Source: Brevibacterium sanguinis (lineage in GTDB: Bacteria; Actinomycetota; Actinomycetes; Actinomycetales; Brevibacteriaceae). From it: a stretch of DNA of 64,000 bases. A program made the translations under genes and the position numbers. The first letter of the stretch is position 1, and each line of letters opens with the position of its first letter. Of this stretch, positions 27,604 through 35,948 are shown one piece after another. The stretch is taken from contig NZ_QNSB01000002.1 in assembly GCF_003315415.1 (NCBI RefSeq), positions 62,001-126,000 of the forward strand, in the 5' to 3' direction. The notes under the pieces were generated by a model. It made no database searches. It was given only the letters and a program-made list of their open reading frames with translations, and had not been told where the DNA came from.

Positions 27604-29829
27604 ATGAGCAAGCCGGAATTCACCCTCGCCATCGTTTCCCGTCACCTCTCACCGGACTCGGGGCACGCCAATCCGCTCGACTCCGTGCGCAGCGCACTGC
27701 ACCGGCTCGGCACCGCCACCACCGAGATCACCCCCTTCCAGTCGCCCAGGCTGCTCAACGACAAATCGGGGCTGCTCATCGATGTCGACCGGTTCACCGC
27801 CTCCCCCGCCGCTCCTGACGGCACCGCGCTGAGCGAGCTCGTCGGGTCCATCCGGGAGCAGAATTCGGGCATCCCGGTCTTCCTCTACGGCGAGCGCCTT
27901 ACCGCGCGCAGCCTGCCGACAGAGGTTCTCGCCGAGATCGAGGGCGTCATCAATCCCTACGAGGACACCCCCGAGTTCGTCGCCCGCGTCATCCACCGGG
28001 AGGCCTCACGTTACGTCGAGAGCCTGGCGCCGCCGTTCTTCAAGGCGCTCATGGACTACTCCCATGATGGTGCCTACTCCTGGCACTGCCCGGGGCACTC
28101 CGGGGGCACGGCCTTCCTCAAGTCGCCCGCCGGAACCGTCTTCCACCAGTTCTTCGGGGAGAACCTGCTGCGCTCGGACGTCTGCAACGCCGTCGAGGAG
28201 CTCGGTCAGCTGCTCGACCACACAGGCCCGGTCGCGGAGTCCGAGGCCAGGGCCGCCGACACGTTCGGGGCCGATCACCTGTTCTTCGTCACCAACGGCA
28301 CCTCCACCTCGAACAAGGTGGTCTGGAACTCCGCCGTGAGCGCCGGGGACATCGTCCTCGTCGACCGCAACTGCCACAAGTCGATTCTCCACTCGATCAT
28401 CCTCACCGGCGCGATCCCGATCTACCTCTGGCCCACCCGCAACCGCGCCGGGATCATCGGACCGATCCCGCGCCGGGAGTTCAGCCCCGATTCGATCGCC
28501 GCGAAGATTCGCGCGCACCCGTTCGTCACCGACCCGAGCGCGACCCCGCGCATCCTCACCCTGACCCAGAGCACCTACGACGGGGTCGTCTACAACGCCG
28601 AGGAGATCAAGTCGACCCTCGACGGATTCGTCGACGTCCTCCACTTCGACGAGGCGTGGCTGCCGCACGCCCGGTTCCACGAGCTCTACCGGGGCATGCA
28701 CGGGGTCGACGAACGGACCGCGAGGACGCAGAAGTCCCTCGTCTACTCCACGCAGTCGACGCACAAGCTCCTGGCGGGGCTCTCGCAGGCCTCGCAGATC
28801 CTCGTCCGCAATGCCGAGGAGACGGAGCTGGACCGCGACATCTTCAACGAGGCCTACCTCATGCACACCTCGACCAGCCCCCAGTACTCGATCATCGCCA
28901 GCTGCGATGTGTCCGCGGAGATGATGCGCGGCCGCGGCGGGCACGCCCTCGTCGAGGAGACCATCACCGAGGCGATGGAGTTCCGCCGGGCGATCATCCG
29001 GATCGGCCAGGAACACGCCGCCGATGACTGGTGGTTCGACGTCTGGGGTCCGGACACCCCTCCCCGCGAGGGGCTGGCCGAGCGGGCCGAATGGCAGCTG
29101 TCGGCCGCCGACGACTGGCACGGCTTCGACGAGATCGGCGAGGACTTCGCGATGCTCGACCCGATCAAGGTCACCCTGACTACACCTGGCCTGAACACGG
29201 ACGGGGAGTTCGGGGACTTCGGCATCCCCGGCATCGTGCTCGCGAAGTACCTCGCCGAGCACGGGGTGGTCGTCGAGAAGACCGGACTCTACTCGCTGTT
29301 CATCCTCTTCACGATAGGCGTTACCAACGGTCGCTGGAACACACTCATCGCGGAGCTGCACCGGTTCAAGGACGTCCTAGACCGCAATGTCCATATCGCC
29401 GAGGTGATGCCGGAGTTCGCGGCCGAGCAGCCGCAGTACGCGTCCCTGGGCCTGCGCGACCTCTGCGAGCGCCTGCATGCCCTCTACCGCGAGACCGACT
29501 TCGCCAACCTCAGCACCGACATCTACCTCGACGAACCCGAGGTGGCGATGCTGCCGACCGCGGCCTGGGCTGCGATGACCGGCGGACGGATCGAGCACGT
29601 GGCGATCTCCGACCTGGTCGGCCGGATCTCCGCGGTGCTGCTCACCCCCTACCCACCGGGGATCCCGCTGCTGGTTCCCGGCGAACGGGTGAGCCCGAAG
29701 ATCGTCGAGTACCTCGAAGCCGAGTCGGAGCTGGCCCGCCGCTACCCGGGATGCAATGGGATCACCCACGGCCTGAGCATCAACGCCGACGGCGAGAAGA
29801 CCGTGGCGTGCGTGCTCGAGGACGTGTGA
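27604..29829 (+). CDS. Orn/Lys/Arg-type decarboxylase (fold type I)
   Basis: A 741-residue PLP decarboxylase with the size and order of the large enzymes CadA, LdcC, AdiA and SpeC: an N-terminal receiver-like wing (about 1-125), the PLP domain (about 130-460) and a C-terminal domain. Seen: WHCPGHSGGTAF, the FVTNGTSTSNKVV phosphate loop, VDRNCHKSI, HFDEAWLPHARFHELY, and the PLP lysine Lys388 in STQSTHKLL. It removes the carboxyl group from a basic amino acid to give a diamine or agmatine. The ATG at 27604 lies after AAGGAA. Lys, Arg or Orn specificity cannot be read from motifs. Slightly different codon use (more CTA, TAG-like triplets) than neighbours hints at transfer. Confidence 0.9.
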   Translation: MSKPEFTLAIVSRHLSPDSGHANPLDSVRSALHRLGTATTEITPFQSPRLLNDKSGLLIDVDRFTASPAAPDGTALSELVGSIREQNSGIPVFLYGERLTARSLPTEVLAEIEGVINPYEDTPEFVARVIHREASRYVESLAPPFFKALMDYSHDGAYSWHCPGHSGGTAFLKSPAGTVFHQFFGENLLRSDVCNAVEELGQLLDHTGPVAESEARAADTFGADHLFFVTNGTSTSNKVVWNSAVSAGDIVLVDRNCHKSILHSIILTGAIPIYLWPTRNRAGIIGPIPRREFSPDSIAAKIRAHPFVTDPSATPRILTLTQSTYDGVVYNAEEIKSTLDGFVDVLHFDEAWLPHARFHELYRGMHGVDERTARTQKSLVYSTQSTHKLLAGLSQASQILVRNAEETELDRDIFNEAYLMHTSTSPQYSIIASCDVSAEMMRGRGGHALVEETITEAMEFRRAIIRIGQEHAADDWWFDVWGPDTPPREGLAERAEWQLSAADDWHGFDEIGEDFAMLDPIKVTLTTPGLNTDGEFGDFGIPGIVLAKYLAEHGVVVEKTGLYSLFILFTIGVTNGRWNTLIAELHRFKDVLDRNVHIAEVMPEFAAEQPQYASLGLRDLCERLHALYRETDFANLSTDIYLDEPEVAMLPTAAWAAMTGGRIEHVAISDLVGRISAVLLTPYPPGIPLLVPGERVSPKIVEYLEAESELARRYPGCNGITHGLSINADGEKTVACVLEDV

Positions 29830-29835
29830 GCGCGC

Positions 29836-30741
29836 TCAGGCGCGGTTCGCGCTGCCGCCAAGGCTCAGGCGCAGGGGGTCGAGCCGGGCCAGCCGATCGA
29901 TGCCAGACTCCCCGAGCTCGGCGACGACGAGCTCACTGACCGCCTCGACGAGGGCGAGCATCGGCACCAGGGTGTCGGAGGGGCCGGCGGCGCGCACATC
30001 GGCCGTGAGCACATGGTCGGCCTGCGCCGCCGCCGGAGACATCCAGGGGTCGGTGAAGACGATCGTCGTCAGCCCGAGCTCCTTGCCCACCCGCACGACG
30101 TCGGCGATGGTCGGCTCGTAGCGGCGGACGTCGAAGGCGATGAGCAGATCGCCTCGCCTGAAGTCGAGCAGCTGGCCGGCAGCGACGACGGGATTCGAGG
30201 CCACCCTGGTGACTCCGGGACGCACCGGCGCCAGCTGCGCCTGGAAGATGTCCGCAATGTAGCCGGAGTAGGTCGCGCCGATGAGACCGACGGCCCTCTT
30301 CGTCTGCGTGAGCAGCGACACGGTGCGGTCGAGCTCGTCGCCGATCACTGCGTCGAAGGTCTGGTCGATGCCCGCGTGGTAGGCCCGGCGCGCATCGTTG
30401 AACACGGCTCCCTGCCCGCTCACACGGCCCTCCGCCTGGGACAGATTGGATTCCTCACGCTCGCGGATCTCGTGCTTGAGCGCCTCCTGGAACTCCCGGT
30501 AGCCGTTGAAACCCAGGGTCCGGGCGAACCTCACCACGGAGGGGGCGCTCACTCCCGCGGTCTCAGCCAGATCGGAGATCGAGTCAAGCCCGGAGAACGG
30601 GTAGGAGGCGAGAATCGCGCGCGCGATCTTCTTCTCCGCCGGGGTGAGCTCGGACATCGCACTGCGCAGGCGCATCGCCAGGCTCGGCGTCCCCTCGGCT
30701 CCGGCGGCGGCGCCGTGGGTCGGGGTGGAATCATCAGTCAT
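29836..30741 (-). CDS. MurR/RpiR family transcriptional regulator
   Basis: A 301-residue repressor-type regulator. An N-terminal helix-turn-helix domain (about residues 20-95: LTPAEKKIARAILASYP then ISDLAETAGVSAPSVVRFARTLGF) is followed by a C-terminal SIS sugar-isomerase-like effector domain (about 125-265). It is transcribed away from the ligase gene and ends 7 bases after the decarboxylase stop, convergent with it. Its own promoter and an operator-like site fall between it and the ligase gene, so it probably controls both directions. The ligand, usually a phosphosugar for this family, is unclear here; an amine or amino acid is more likely from context. Confidence 0.88.
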   Translation of the reverse strand: MTDDSTPTHGAAAGAEGTPSLAMRLRSAMSELTPAEKKIARAILASYPFSGLDSISDLAETAGVSAPSVVRFARTLGFNGYREFQEALKHEIREREESNLSQAEGRVSGQGAVFNDARRAYHAGIDQTFDAVIGDELDRTVSLLTQTKRAVGLIGATYSGYIADIFQAQLAPVRPGVTRVASNPVVAAGQLLDFRRGDLLIAFDVRRYEPTIADVVRVGKELGLTTIVFTDPWMSPAAAQADHVLTADVRAAGPSDTLVPMLALVEAVSELVVAELGESGIDRLARLDPLRLSLGGSANRA

Positions 30742-30783
30742 GTGGTTCGCCTGTCATCTGGTCGCCTCTCGCTCGTGATCTCG

Positions 30784-30813
30784 ACTGTACTGTGTCGGGG
30801 AGGGGCCCGACAC
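30784..30813 (-). promoter_or_regulatory. Promoter of the rpiR-type gene with inverted repeat
   Basis: On the minus strand TGTCGG (30812-30807) and TACAGT (30789-30784) are 17 nt apart, giving a possible promoter for the regulator with a leader of about 35 nt. The -35 part lies in a perfect inverted repeat, GTGTCGGG (30792-30799), 6 nt, CCCGACAC (30806-30813), which could be an operator for a second regulator. Confidence 0.5.
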
Positions 30814-30881
30814 TCCCGCCCGCGCCCCGACGATCGGCGGCCACCCGGCACGAGGGCCTGTGACGAGGACTCCGCCCGTTC

Positions 30882-30929
30882 TGAAACTTATGTTTCATTT
30901 TGGCATTAGAACTCCATCATTGATATCAT
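30882..30929 (+). promoter_or_regulatory. RpiR-type operator and promoter of the ligase operon
   Basis: TGAAAC-TTAT-GTTTCA (30882-30897) is a perfect palindrome and the best copy of the cluster operator. TTGGCA (30900-30905) and TATCAT (30924-30929), 18 nt apart, follow directly. The operator thus touches the -35 box, and the leader to the ATG at 31016 is about 80 nt. Confidence 0.7.
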
Positions 30930-31015
30930 TCATTACACAGTCGGCTTTGCCCGGAGCCGACTGTCCCGCGCCCGAGCGCGAAGGAACACCGACGTTCGAG
31001 AAGAGAGTCACGATC

Positions 31016-32374
31016 ATGAGCAATGAGGCCACGTCCACTCCAGAACTTCGCTGCCACGAATGGCTTCCGTCCCACGTCCGCCCCGAGAGTGGCGAACTCG
31101 CCTTCCTGGCGACCTCCGACCTCGCGGCGCACACCCGCGGTCGGGCCGTGCGCGTGGAGTCGCTGTCGCAGACCACCTCCTGCGGCTGGGTGCCGGCCAA
31201 CCTCGGGATCGGTCCGAGCGGCCACATCACCGACGAGATCCCGTTCGGCTCCTCCGGGGACCTGCGCCTGCTGCCCGACTTCGACTCGGCCGTGCGAACG
31301 ACGGCCATCCCGGGCCAGCCGCCCCTGACCATCGTCTTCGCGGACCAGGTCAACACCGACGGCACACCCTGGCACGGTGACGCGAGGTCCTTCCTCAGGC
31401 AGACGATCGCGGAGCTGTCCGCGGACTTCGGCATCACCGTCAACGCCGCCTTCGAACACGAATTCAACGACCTCGGCAACGCCAAGCCGACCCAGCCGTT
31501 CTCCCTACTCGCCCACCGCGGGCTCGAGCCGATCGGCTCCGAGGTGATGGCGGCGCTGGCGGAGATGAACGCTGAACCGGAGAACTGGCTGCCGGAGTAC
31601 ACCCCGAACCAGTTCGAGGTCACGGTCTCCCCCGCCCCAGCGCTCACCGCGGCCGACCGCGCCGTGCTCGTGCGCGACACCGTGTCCGCTGTCTTCGCCG
31701 GCCATGACAGAGACGTCACATTCTCCCCCGTCCCGGTCGCCGGAGGCGGCGGCTCGGGGGTCCACGTGCACTTCGGCCTCAACGACGACGCCACCGGCGA
31801 GACCCTCGTATTCGACGCGGACCGCCCCGGTCGCCTCTCCGAGCTGGCGGGCCGGTTCGCGGCCGGCATCGTCAGGTACGCCCCGTCCCTCACGGCGATC
31901 TTCGCTCCGCTCGTGGTCTCCTACCAGCGGCTGCGACCGCACAACTGGTCGACGGCGGCATCGTTCCTCGGGCTGCAGAACCGCGAGGCGCTGCTGCGGA
32001 TCGTGCCGACGAACGAGATCGGCGGGCGCGACCCCCGTCCGCAGCTGCACTTCGAGTTCCGCGGCGGCGACATCGGCGCCAACCCCTACCTCCTGCTGGG
32101 CATCCTGCTCAAGGCAGGCATGGAAGGGCTGCGCCAGGGCTTCGACCCCGCCGAGGTGGTCGTCGGCGATCCAGACTCCGCCCAGACCCCTCCCGGTCAG
32201 CTGCCCACCTCCCTCGCCGACGCCCTCGAGCTGCTCGAGAACGACGACGTGGTGAGAGGATGGTTCCACCCCGAGCTGCTGGCCACCTACCTGGCCGTCA
32301 AGCGCGCCGAAATCGCGGAGTTCGGCGCCCTGGAGCCTGCCGAGCAGTGCTCCGCGTACCGCACCATCTACTGA
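31016..32374 (+). CDS. Glutamine-synthetase-like gamma-glutamyl-amine ligase
   Basis: A 452-residue protein of the type I glutamine synthetase fold, close in size to polyamine or ethanolamine gamma-glutamylating enzymes (PuuA, GlnA3, FluG-C). The metal and ATP residues are kept: AFEHEFND, PNQFEVTVSP, GGSGVHVHFGL, YQRLRPHNWSTAASF, and EFRGGDIGANPYLLL. It lacks a C-terminal adenylylation loop. In context it probably links glutamate to an amine made or imported by the cluster. The ATG at 31016 is preferred over the longer frame because the operator and promoter lie inside the longer version. Downstream genes are closely packed. Confidence 0.85.
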   Translation: MSNEATSTPELRCHEWLPSHVRPESGELAFLATSDLAAHTRGRAVRVESLSQTTSCGWVPANLGIGPSGHITDEIPFGSSGDLRLLPDFDSAVRTTAIPGQPPLTIVFADQVNTDGTPWHGDARSFLRQTIAELSADFGITVNAAFEHEFNDLGNAKPTQPFSLLAHRGLEPIGSEVMAALAEMNAEPENWLPEYTPNQFEVTVSPAPALTAADRAVLVRDTVSAVFAGHDRDVTFSPVPVAGGGGSGVHVHFGLNDDATGETLVFDADRPGRLSELAGRFAAGIVRYAPSLTAIFAPLVVSYQRLRPHNWSTAASFLGLQNREALLRIVPTNEIGGRDPRPQLHFEFRGGDIGANPYLLLGILLKAGMEGLRQGFDPAEVVVGDPDSAQTPPGQLPTSLADALELLENDDVVRGWFHPELLATYLAVKRAEIAEFGALEPAEQCSAYRTIY

Positions 32375-32412
32375 CACCCACACCGCACACGACGAGAGGC
32401 GAGGACTCACCC

Positions 32413-33552
32413 GTGCACTTCGAATGGATGAATGACATCGAGCTGGTCGACCACCACTGCCACGGCGTGCTCGAGCACGATCTCGACCGTGCGGGCTTCG
32501 AGGACCTCATCACCGAATCGGACCGACCCGGGCCCGTGAGCACCACCTTCTTCGACACCCAGCTCGGATTCATGATACGCCGCTACTGCGCGCCGCTGCT
32601 CGACCTGCCGGCCTTCGCCTCTCCCGAGGACTACCTGGCCAGGCGGGCCGAGCTCGGAGCGGCCGAGGTCAACCGCAGGCTGCTGCGCGGGCAGGGCTAC
32701 AACACTCTGCTCATCGAAACCGGACACCGCGGGGACGAGATCCTCGACCCGGCCCACATGGGCGAGCGCGCGGAGTCCGGTGTCGCCGAGGTGGTACGAC
32801 TCGAACGCATAGCCGAGGAGCTCGTCGAGTCCGGCGTCGACTCCTCCCGCTTCCGGGTGGCGTTCTCCGCGGAGCTGGATTCCCGGCTGCGGACTGCCGT
32901 CGGCGTCAAGTCGATTGCGGCCTACCGGATCGGGCTCGACTTCGCAGCCGCCCGCCCGGCCGCCGACGAGGTCGACGCCGCCCTCGCCGAGTGGATCAAC
33001 GCCACACGCCGACCGGGGCGCCTCAACGACGAGCGGGTCATCCGCCATCTCATCTGGGAGGCGGTCGACCGCGCCGTGCCGATCCAGTTCCACATCGGCT
33101 ACGGCGACCCCGATGTCGACCTCCACCGGTGCAACCCCTTGCTGCTCACCGACTTCCTCCGGCTGAGCCGCGATTCGGGCGCGACCGTCATGCTCCTCCA
33201 CTGCTACCCCTACCACCGTGAGGCCGGGTACCTCGCCCATTGCTTCGAGCACGTCTACTGCGATGTGGGCCTCGCGATCAACTACACCGGGGCACAATCC
33301 GCGCAGGTCATCGCCGAGTCCCTCGAACTGACCCCGTTCCACAAGGCACTTTTCTCCTCCGACGCCTGGGGAGCGGCCGAACTCTACTGCCTCGGTGCGC
33401 TCCTGTTCAAGGACGGGCTCGACTCCGTCCTCGCCGAGTGGTCCCAGCGCCACGGGTGGCCGGAGGACGAGCTGCGCAGGATCACGACGATGATCGCGGC
33501 CGGCAACGCCCGCCGCGTCTACGGCCTCGATGACAAGGGCGAGAATGGATAA
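32413..33552 (+). CDS. FluG-type amidohydrolase
   Basis: A 379-residue amidohydrolase of the metal-dependent TIM-barrel superfamily (amidohydrolase 2). Metal ligands in order: IELVDHHCHG near residue 11, IQFHIGYGD, LLHCYPYHREAGYLA and SSDAWGAAEL. It is like the N-terminal half of fungal FluG, whose C-terminal half is a glutamine synthetase domain such as the gene just upstream. It may release an amide or carbon chain from a glutamylated intermediate. GAGGA lies 8 nt before the GTG. The end overlaps the M20 gene by 8 nt. Confidence 0.82.
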   Translation: MHFEWMNDIELVDHHCHGVLEHDLDRAGFEDLITESDRPGPVSTTFFDTQLGFMIRRYCAPLLDLPAFASPEDYLARRAELGAAEVNRRLLRGQGYNTLLIETGHRGDEILDPAHMGERAESGVAEVVRLERIAEELVESGVDSSRFRVAFSAELDSRLRTAVGVKSIAAYRIGLDFAAARPAADEVDAALAEWINATRRPGRLNDERVIRHLIWEAVDRAVPIQFHIGYGDPDVDLHRCNPLLLTDFLRLSRDSGATVMLLHCYPYHREAGYLAHCFEHVYCDVGLAINYTGAQSAQVIAESLELTPFHKALFSSDAWGAAELYCLGALLFKDGLDSVLAEWSQRHGWPEDELRRITTMIAAGNARRVYGLDDKGENG

Positions 33553-34834
33553 CAGCACCCCCTCCTCCCTCGGCCTCTACGTCCCTCAGCCTCCCGAACA
33601 CGATCACGAGGGACCCGCCGCGGGTCGCACCTGCGAACTCGACGCCCTCGGGGAGATCTGGATCGACGCGGTCGCCGCCGATCTCGAGTATGCTCACGAG
33701 CTGCGCCGGAGGATCCACTCCCAGCCCGAGGTCTCAGGCAGCGAGGACGCCACGGCGGAACTCGTCTCCGCGGAGCTCTCCGAACTCCTCACCCTGTGGC
33801 CGATCGCCCGGACGGGCAGGATCGGACGCCTCGGACCCGTCGACGGTCCGGCGGTGGGCATCCGGGCGGAGCTCGACGCCCTGCCCCTGGTCGAACGCAC
33901 GGGCGCGAGCTTCGCCTCGACCAATTCGGCCATGCACGCCTGCGGTCACGATGTGCACATGGCGGCGCTCGTCACGCTCCTGCGGGCGGTGCGCACGGTG
34001 CGCGAACGGACCGGGGCCGACCTGCCGGTGGCGCTGGCGCCGGTCTTCCAGCCCCGCGAGGAAACCTACCCCTCCGGGGCCCTCGACATCGTCTCGGAGA
34101 TGGGCCTGGAGCGCTGGTCGATCGCCCACATGATCGGGGTCCACAACCACCCCGGCGTCGCCGCCGGTGAGATCGCGATCGGCGACGGGTACATCAACGC
34201 CGCCGCCGACGAGGTCCACATCACCGTCCATGGCCGGGGTGGCCACGGCGCCTACCCCCACGACGCCGCCGATCCCGTCGCCGGGGTGTCGAACATCGCG
34301 CTGGCACTGCCGGAGATCGTCCGTCGCACCATCGGCCCGATGTCCGCCGCGGTCGTCAGCATCGGCACGATCCGGGTCGGCGAGGGCGCCGCCAACGTCC
34401 TGCCGCAGGCCGGACACATCAGCGCCACTGTGCGCACCACCTCGGCGGAGGATCGCACGAGGATCCGTGCGGCCATCAAGACAATGGCCGAGGGCATCGC
34501 CGTCGCCTACGGACTCGAGGCCGAGGTCCGGCTCGTCGACGGGGAGCCCGTGCTGCTCAACGACGCCGAGCTCGCGGCGCGATTCGCGCGGCGGGCCGAG
34601 GGCCTGGGGGCGGAGACAGCCGAGCCAATGCGCTCCCTGGGCGCCGACGACTTCTCGTTCTTCTCCCAGGCGGTGCCGTCGGCGATGAGCTTCGTCGGCA
34701 CCGGCCAGCCGGGCGTCTCGCTCCACGACGCGACCTACCTGCCCCCCGAGCGAGCCGTCTTCGAGGTGGCGCGGGCGATGATCGCGGGATACCTGGCCGG
34801 TGCCGAGTCACTGCTGGCGAGCGCCGACGACTGA
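33545..34834 (+). CDS. M20 family amidohydrolase
   Basis: A 429-residue zinc hydrolase of the M20D/HipO type. Seen: GPAVGIRAELDALPL, NSAMHACGHDVHMAAL with metal ligands, FQPREETYPSG, IGVHNHPGVAAGEIA, and the C-terminal SLGADDFSFFSQ. Substrates in the family are N-acyl or gamma-glutamyl amides of amino acids. An unusual acidic and Pro-rich N-terminus of about 45 residues precedes the core. It overlaps the amidohydrolase by 8 nt and ends the cluster, where it may split a glutamyl or acyl amide at the last step. Confidence 0.87.
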   Translation: MDNSTPSSLGLYVPQPPEHDHEGPAAGRTCELDALGEIWIDAVAADLEYAHELRRRIHSQPEVSGSEDATAELVSAELSELLTLWPIARTGRIGRLGPVDGPAVGIRAELDALPLVERTGASFASTNSAMHACGHDVHMAALVTLLRAVRTVRERTGADLPVALAPVFQPREETYPSGALDIVSEMGLERWSIAHMIGVHNHPGVAAGEIAIGDGYINAAADEVHITVHGRGGHGAYPHDAADPVAGVSNIALALPEIVRRTIGPMSAAVVSIGTIRVGEGAANVLPQAGHISATVRTTSAEDRTRIRAAIKTMAEGIAVAYGLEAEVRLVDGEPVLLNDAELAARFARRAEGLGAETAEPMRSLGADDFSFFSQAVPSAMSFVGTGQPGVSLHDATYLPPERAVFEVARAMIAGYLAGAESLLASADD

Positions 34835-34894
34835 CGGCCGAGGGGAGCTCCGGAGGATAGGCGCGGCCTGCCGGGGCGCGGCTCATCCCAGTCG

Positions 34895-35698
34895 TCAGCC
34901 CATGACGAGGCCGTTGTCGACGATGAGGTTCTGCCCTGTCACGGCGCGGGAGGCCGGGGAGGCGAAGAACACGACCGCCGAGGCGAACTCCTCGGGAGTG
35001 GTCACGTGTCCGAGTGCGGTGGCCGCCGCGATCTGGTCGAACACCGCGGCGGGAGTGGCCGATGATGCATCCGTGGTCCGCAGCAGCCCGCCCGAGACCA
35101 TGTTCACCCGCACCCCGATGGGCCCGAGGTCCCTGGCGAAGGTCCGTGTCAGCGAGAGCAGGGCCGACTTCGCGGCGGTGTAGTCGTGATAGGGCACGAC
35201 GGGATTCTGGACGAGGTTCGACCCGATGTTGATGACCCGGCCGGACCCGATCTCCCGGAACCCGGACATCGCCGCCTGGATCGTGTTGAGAGCGGCCTCG
35301 ACGGTCCCCCGGAACTGATCGGCGAAGTCCGAGTAGTCGATCTCATCGGCGGGCTGCCGTTCGTCGCCGTTGAAGGAGAAGTCGACGAGCGCGCTGTTGA
35401 CGACGGTCGAGATCGGTGCCCCGAACTCGGTGTGGGCGGCTTCGACCATCGCGTCGACGGCGCGGGAGTCTGTGACATCGGCCTCGATCGCCACCGCCCG
35501 CCCGCCGCGGGCGCGGATCGACTCCGCCAGCTCCTCGGCCGCCTCGGCGGAGTACCGGTAGTTGACGACGACGGCCGAGCCCTCGTGCGCGAACGCCTTC
35601 GCGATCGCGGCGCCGAGGCCACGACCTGCGCCTGTCACCAGGACGATCTGGTCCTCCAGCGGAAGCGCCGAGGTGGTGAACGCGCGTGCATTGCTCAT
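34895..35698 (-). CDS. SDR family oxidoreductase, FabG-like
   Basis: A 267-residue classical short-chain dehydrogenase. Seen: VTGAGRGLGAAIA, VVNYRYS, the catalytic INIGSNLVQ and YHDYTAAKSALL with Tyr and Lys, then NMVSGGLLRTTDA. It would reduce a ketone or oxidise an alcohol with NAD(P)H. It is divergent from oleA across a 250-nt gap. OleD is a different reductase, so this one may work on a related product, but the link is only positional. Confidence 0.87.
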   Translation of the reverse strand: MSNARAFTTSALPLEDQIVLVTGAGRGLGAAIAKAFAHEGSAVVVNYRYSAEAAEELAESIRARGGRAVAIEADVTDSRAVDAMVEAAHTEFGAPISTVVNSALVDFSFNGDERQPADEIDYSDFADQFRGTVEAALNTIQAAMSGFREIGSGRVINIGSNLVQNPVVPYHDYTAAKSALLSLTRTFARDLGPIGVRVNMVSGGLLRTTDASSATPAAVFDQIAAATALGHVTTPEEFASAVVFFASPASRAVTGQNLIVDNGLVMG

Positions 35699-35948
35699 GG
35701 GCGAGGCTCCTGTGCTCGGGCCGTGACCGGCGACGGCCGACTCAACATTCCACCGCCCACACTACCGGGCGGCCGTTCCCGCGGCCCGGATCGCTCACCG
35801 CACCCCCAGGTTGGCGGATATAGGATTGAATTCTGGCGTCTCGACCCGGATCGCGCCGCGTCCGACCACCGGTCGGAGGTCCGCGCGGCCGGGGCAGGAA
35901 CCGGCAGCACATTGGTCAGGACTACCCGAAGAGGGATGAGAACTTCAA

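Noticed and set aside
30860..31015. Longer start for the ligase
   Set aside because: It would place operator and promoter inside the coding sequence; the ATG at 31016 begins the conserved fold.
33530..33544. Earlier ATG of the M20 gene
   Set aside because: The ATG at 33545 fits the coupling overlap and has a purine-rich site; the earlier one adds only five residues without support.
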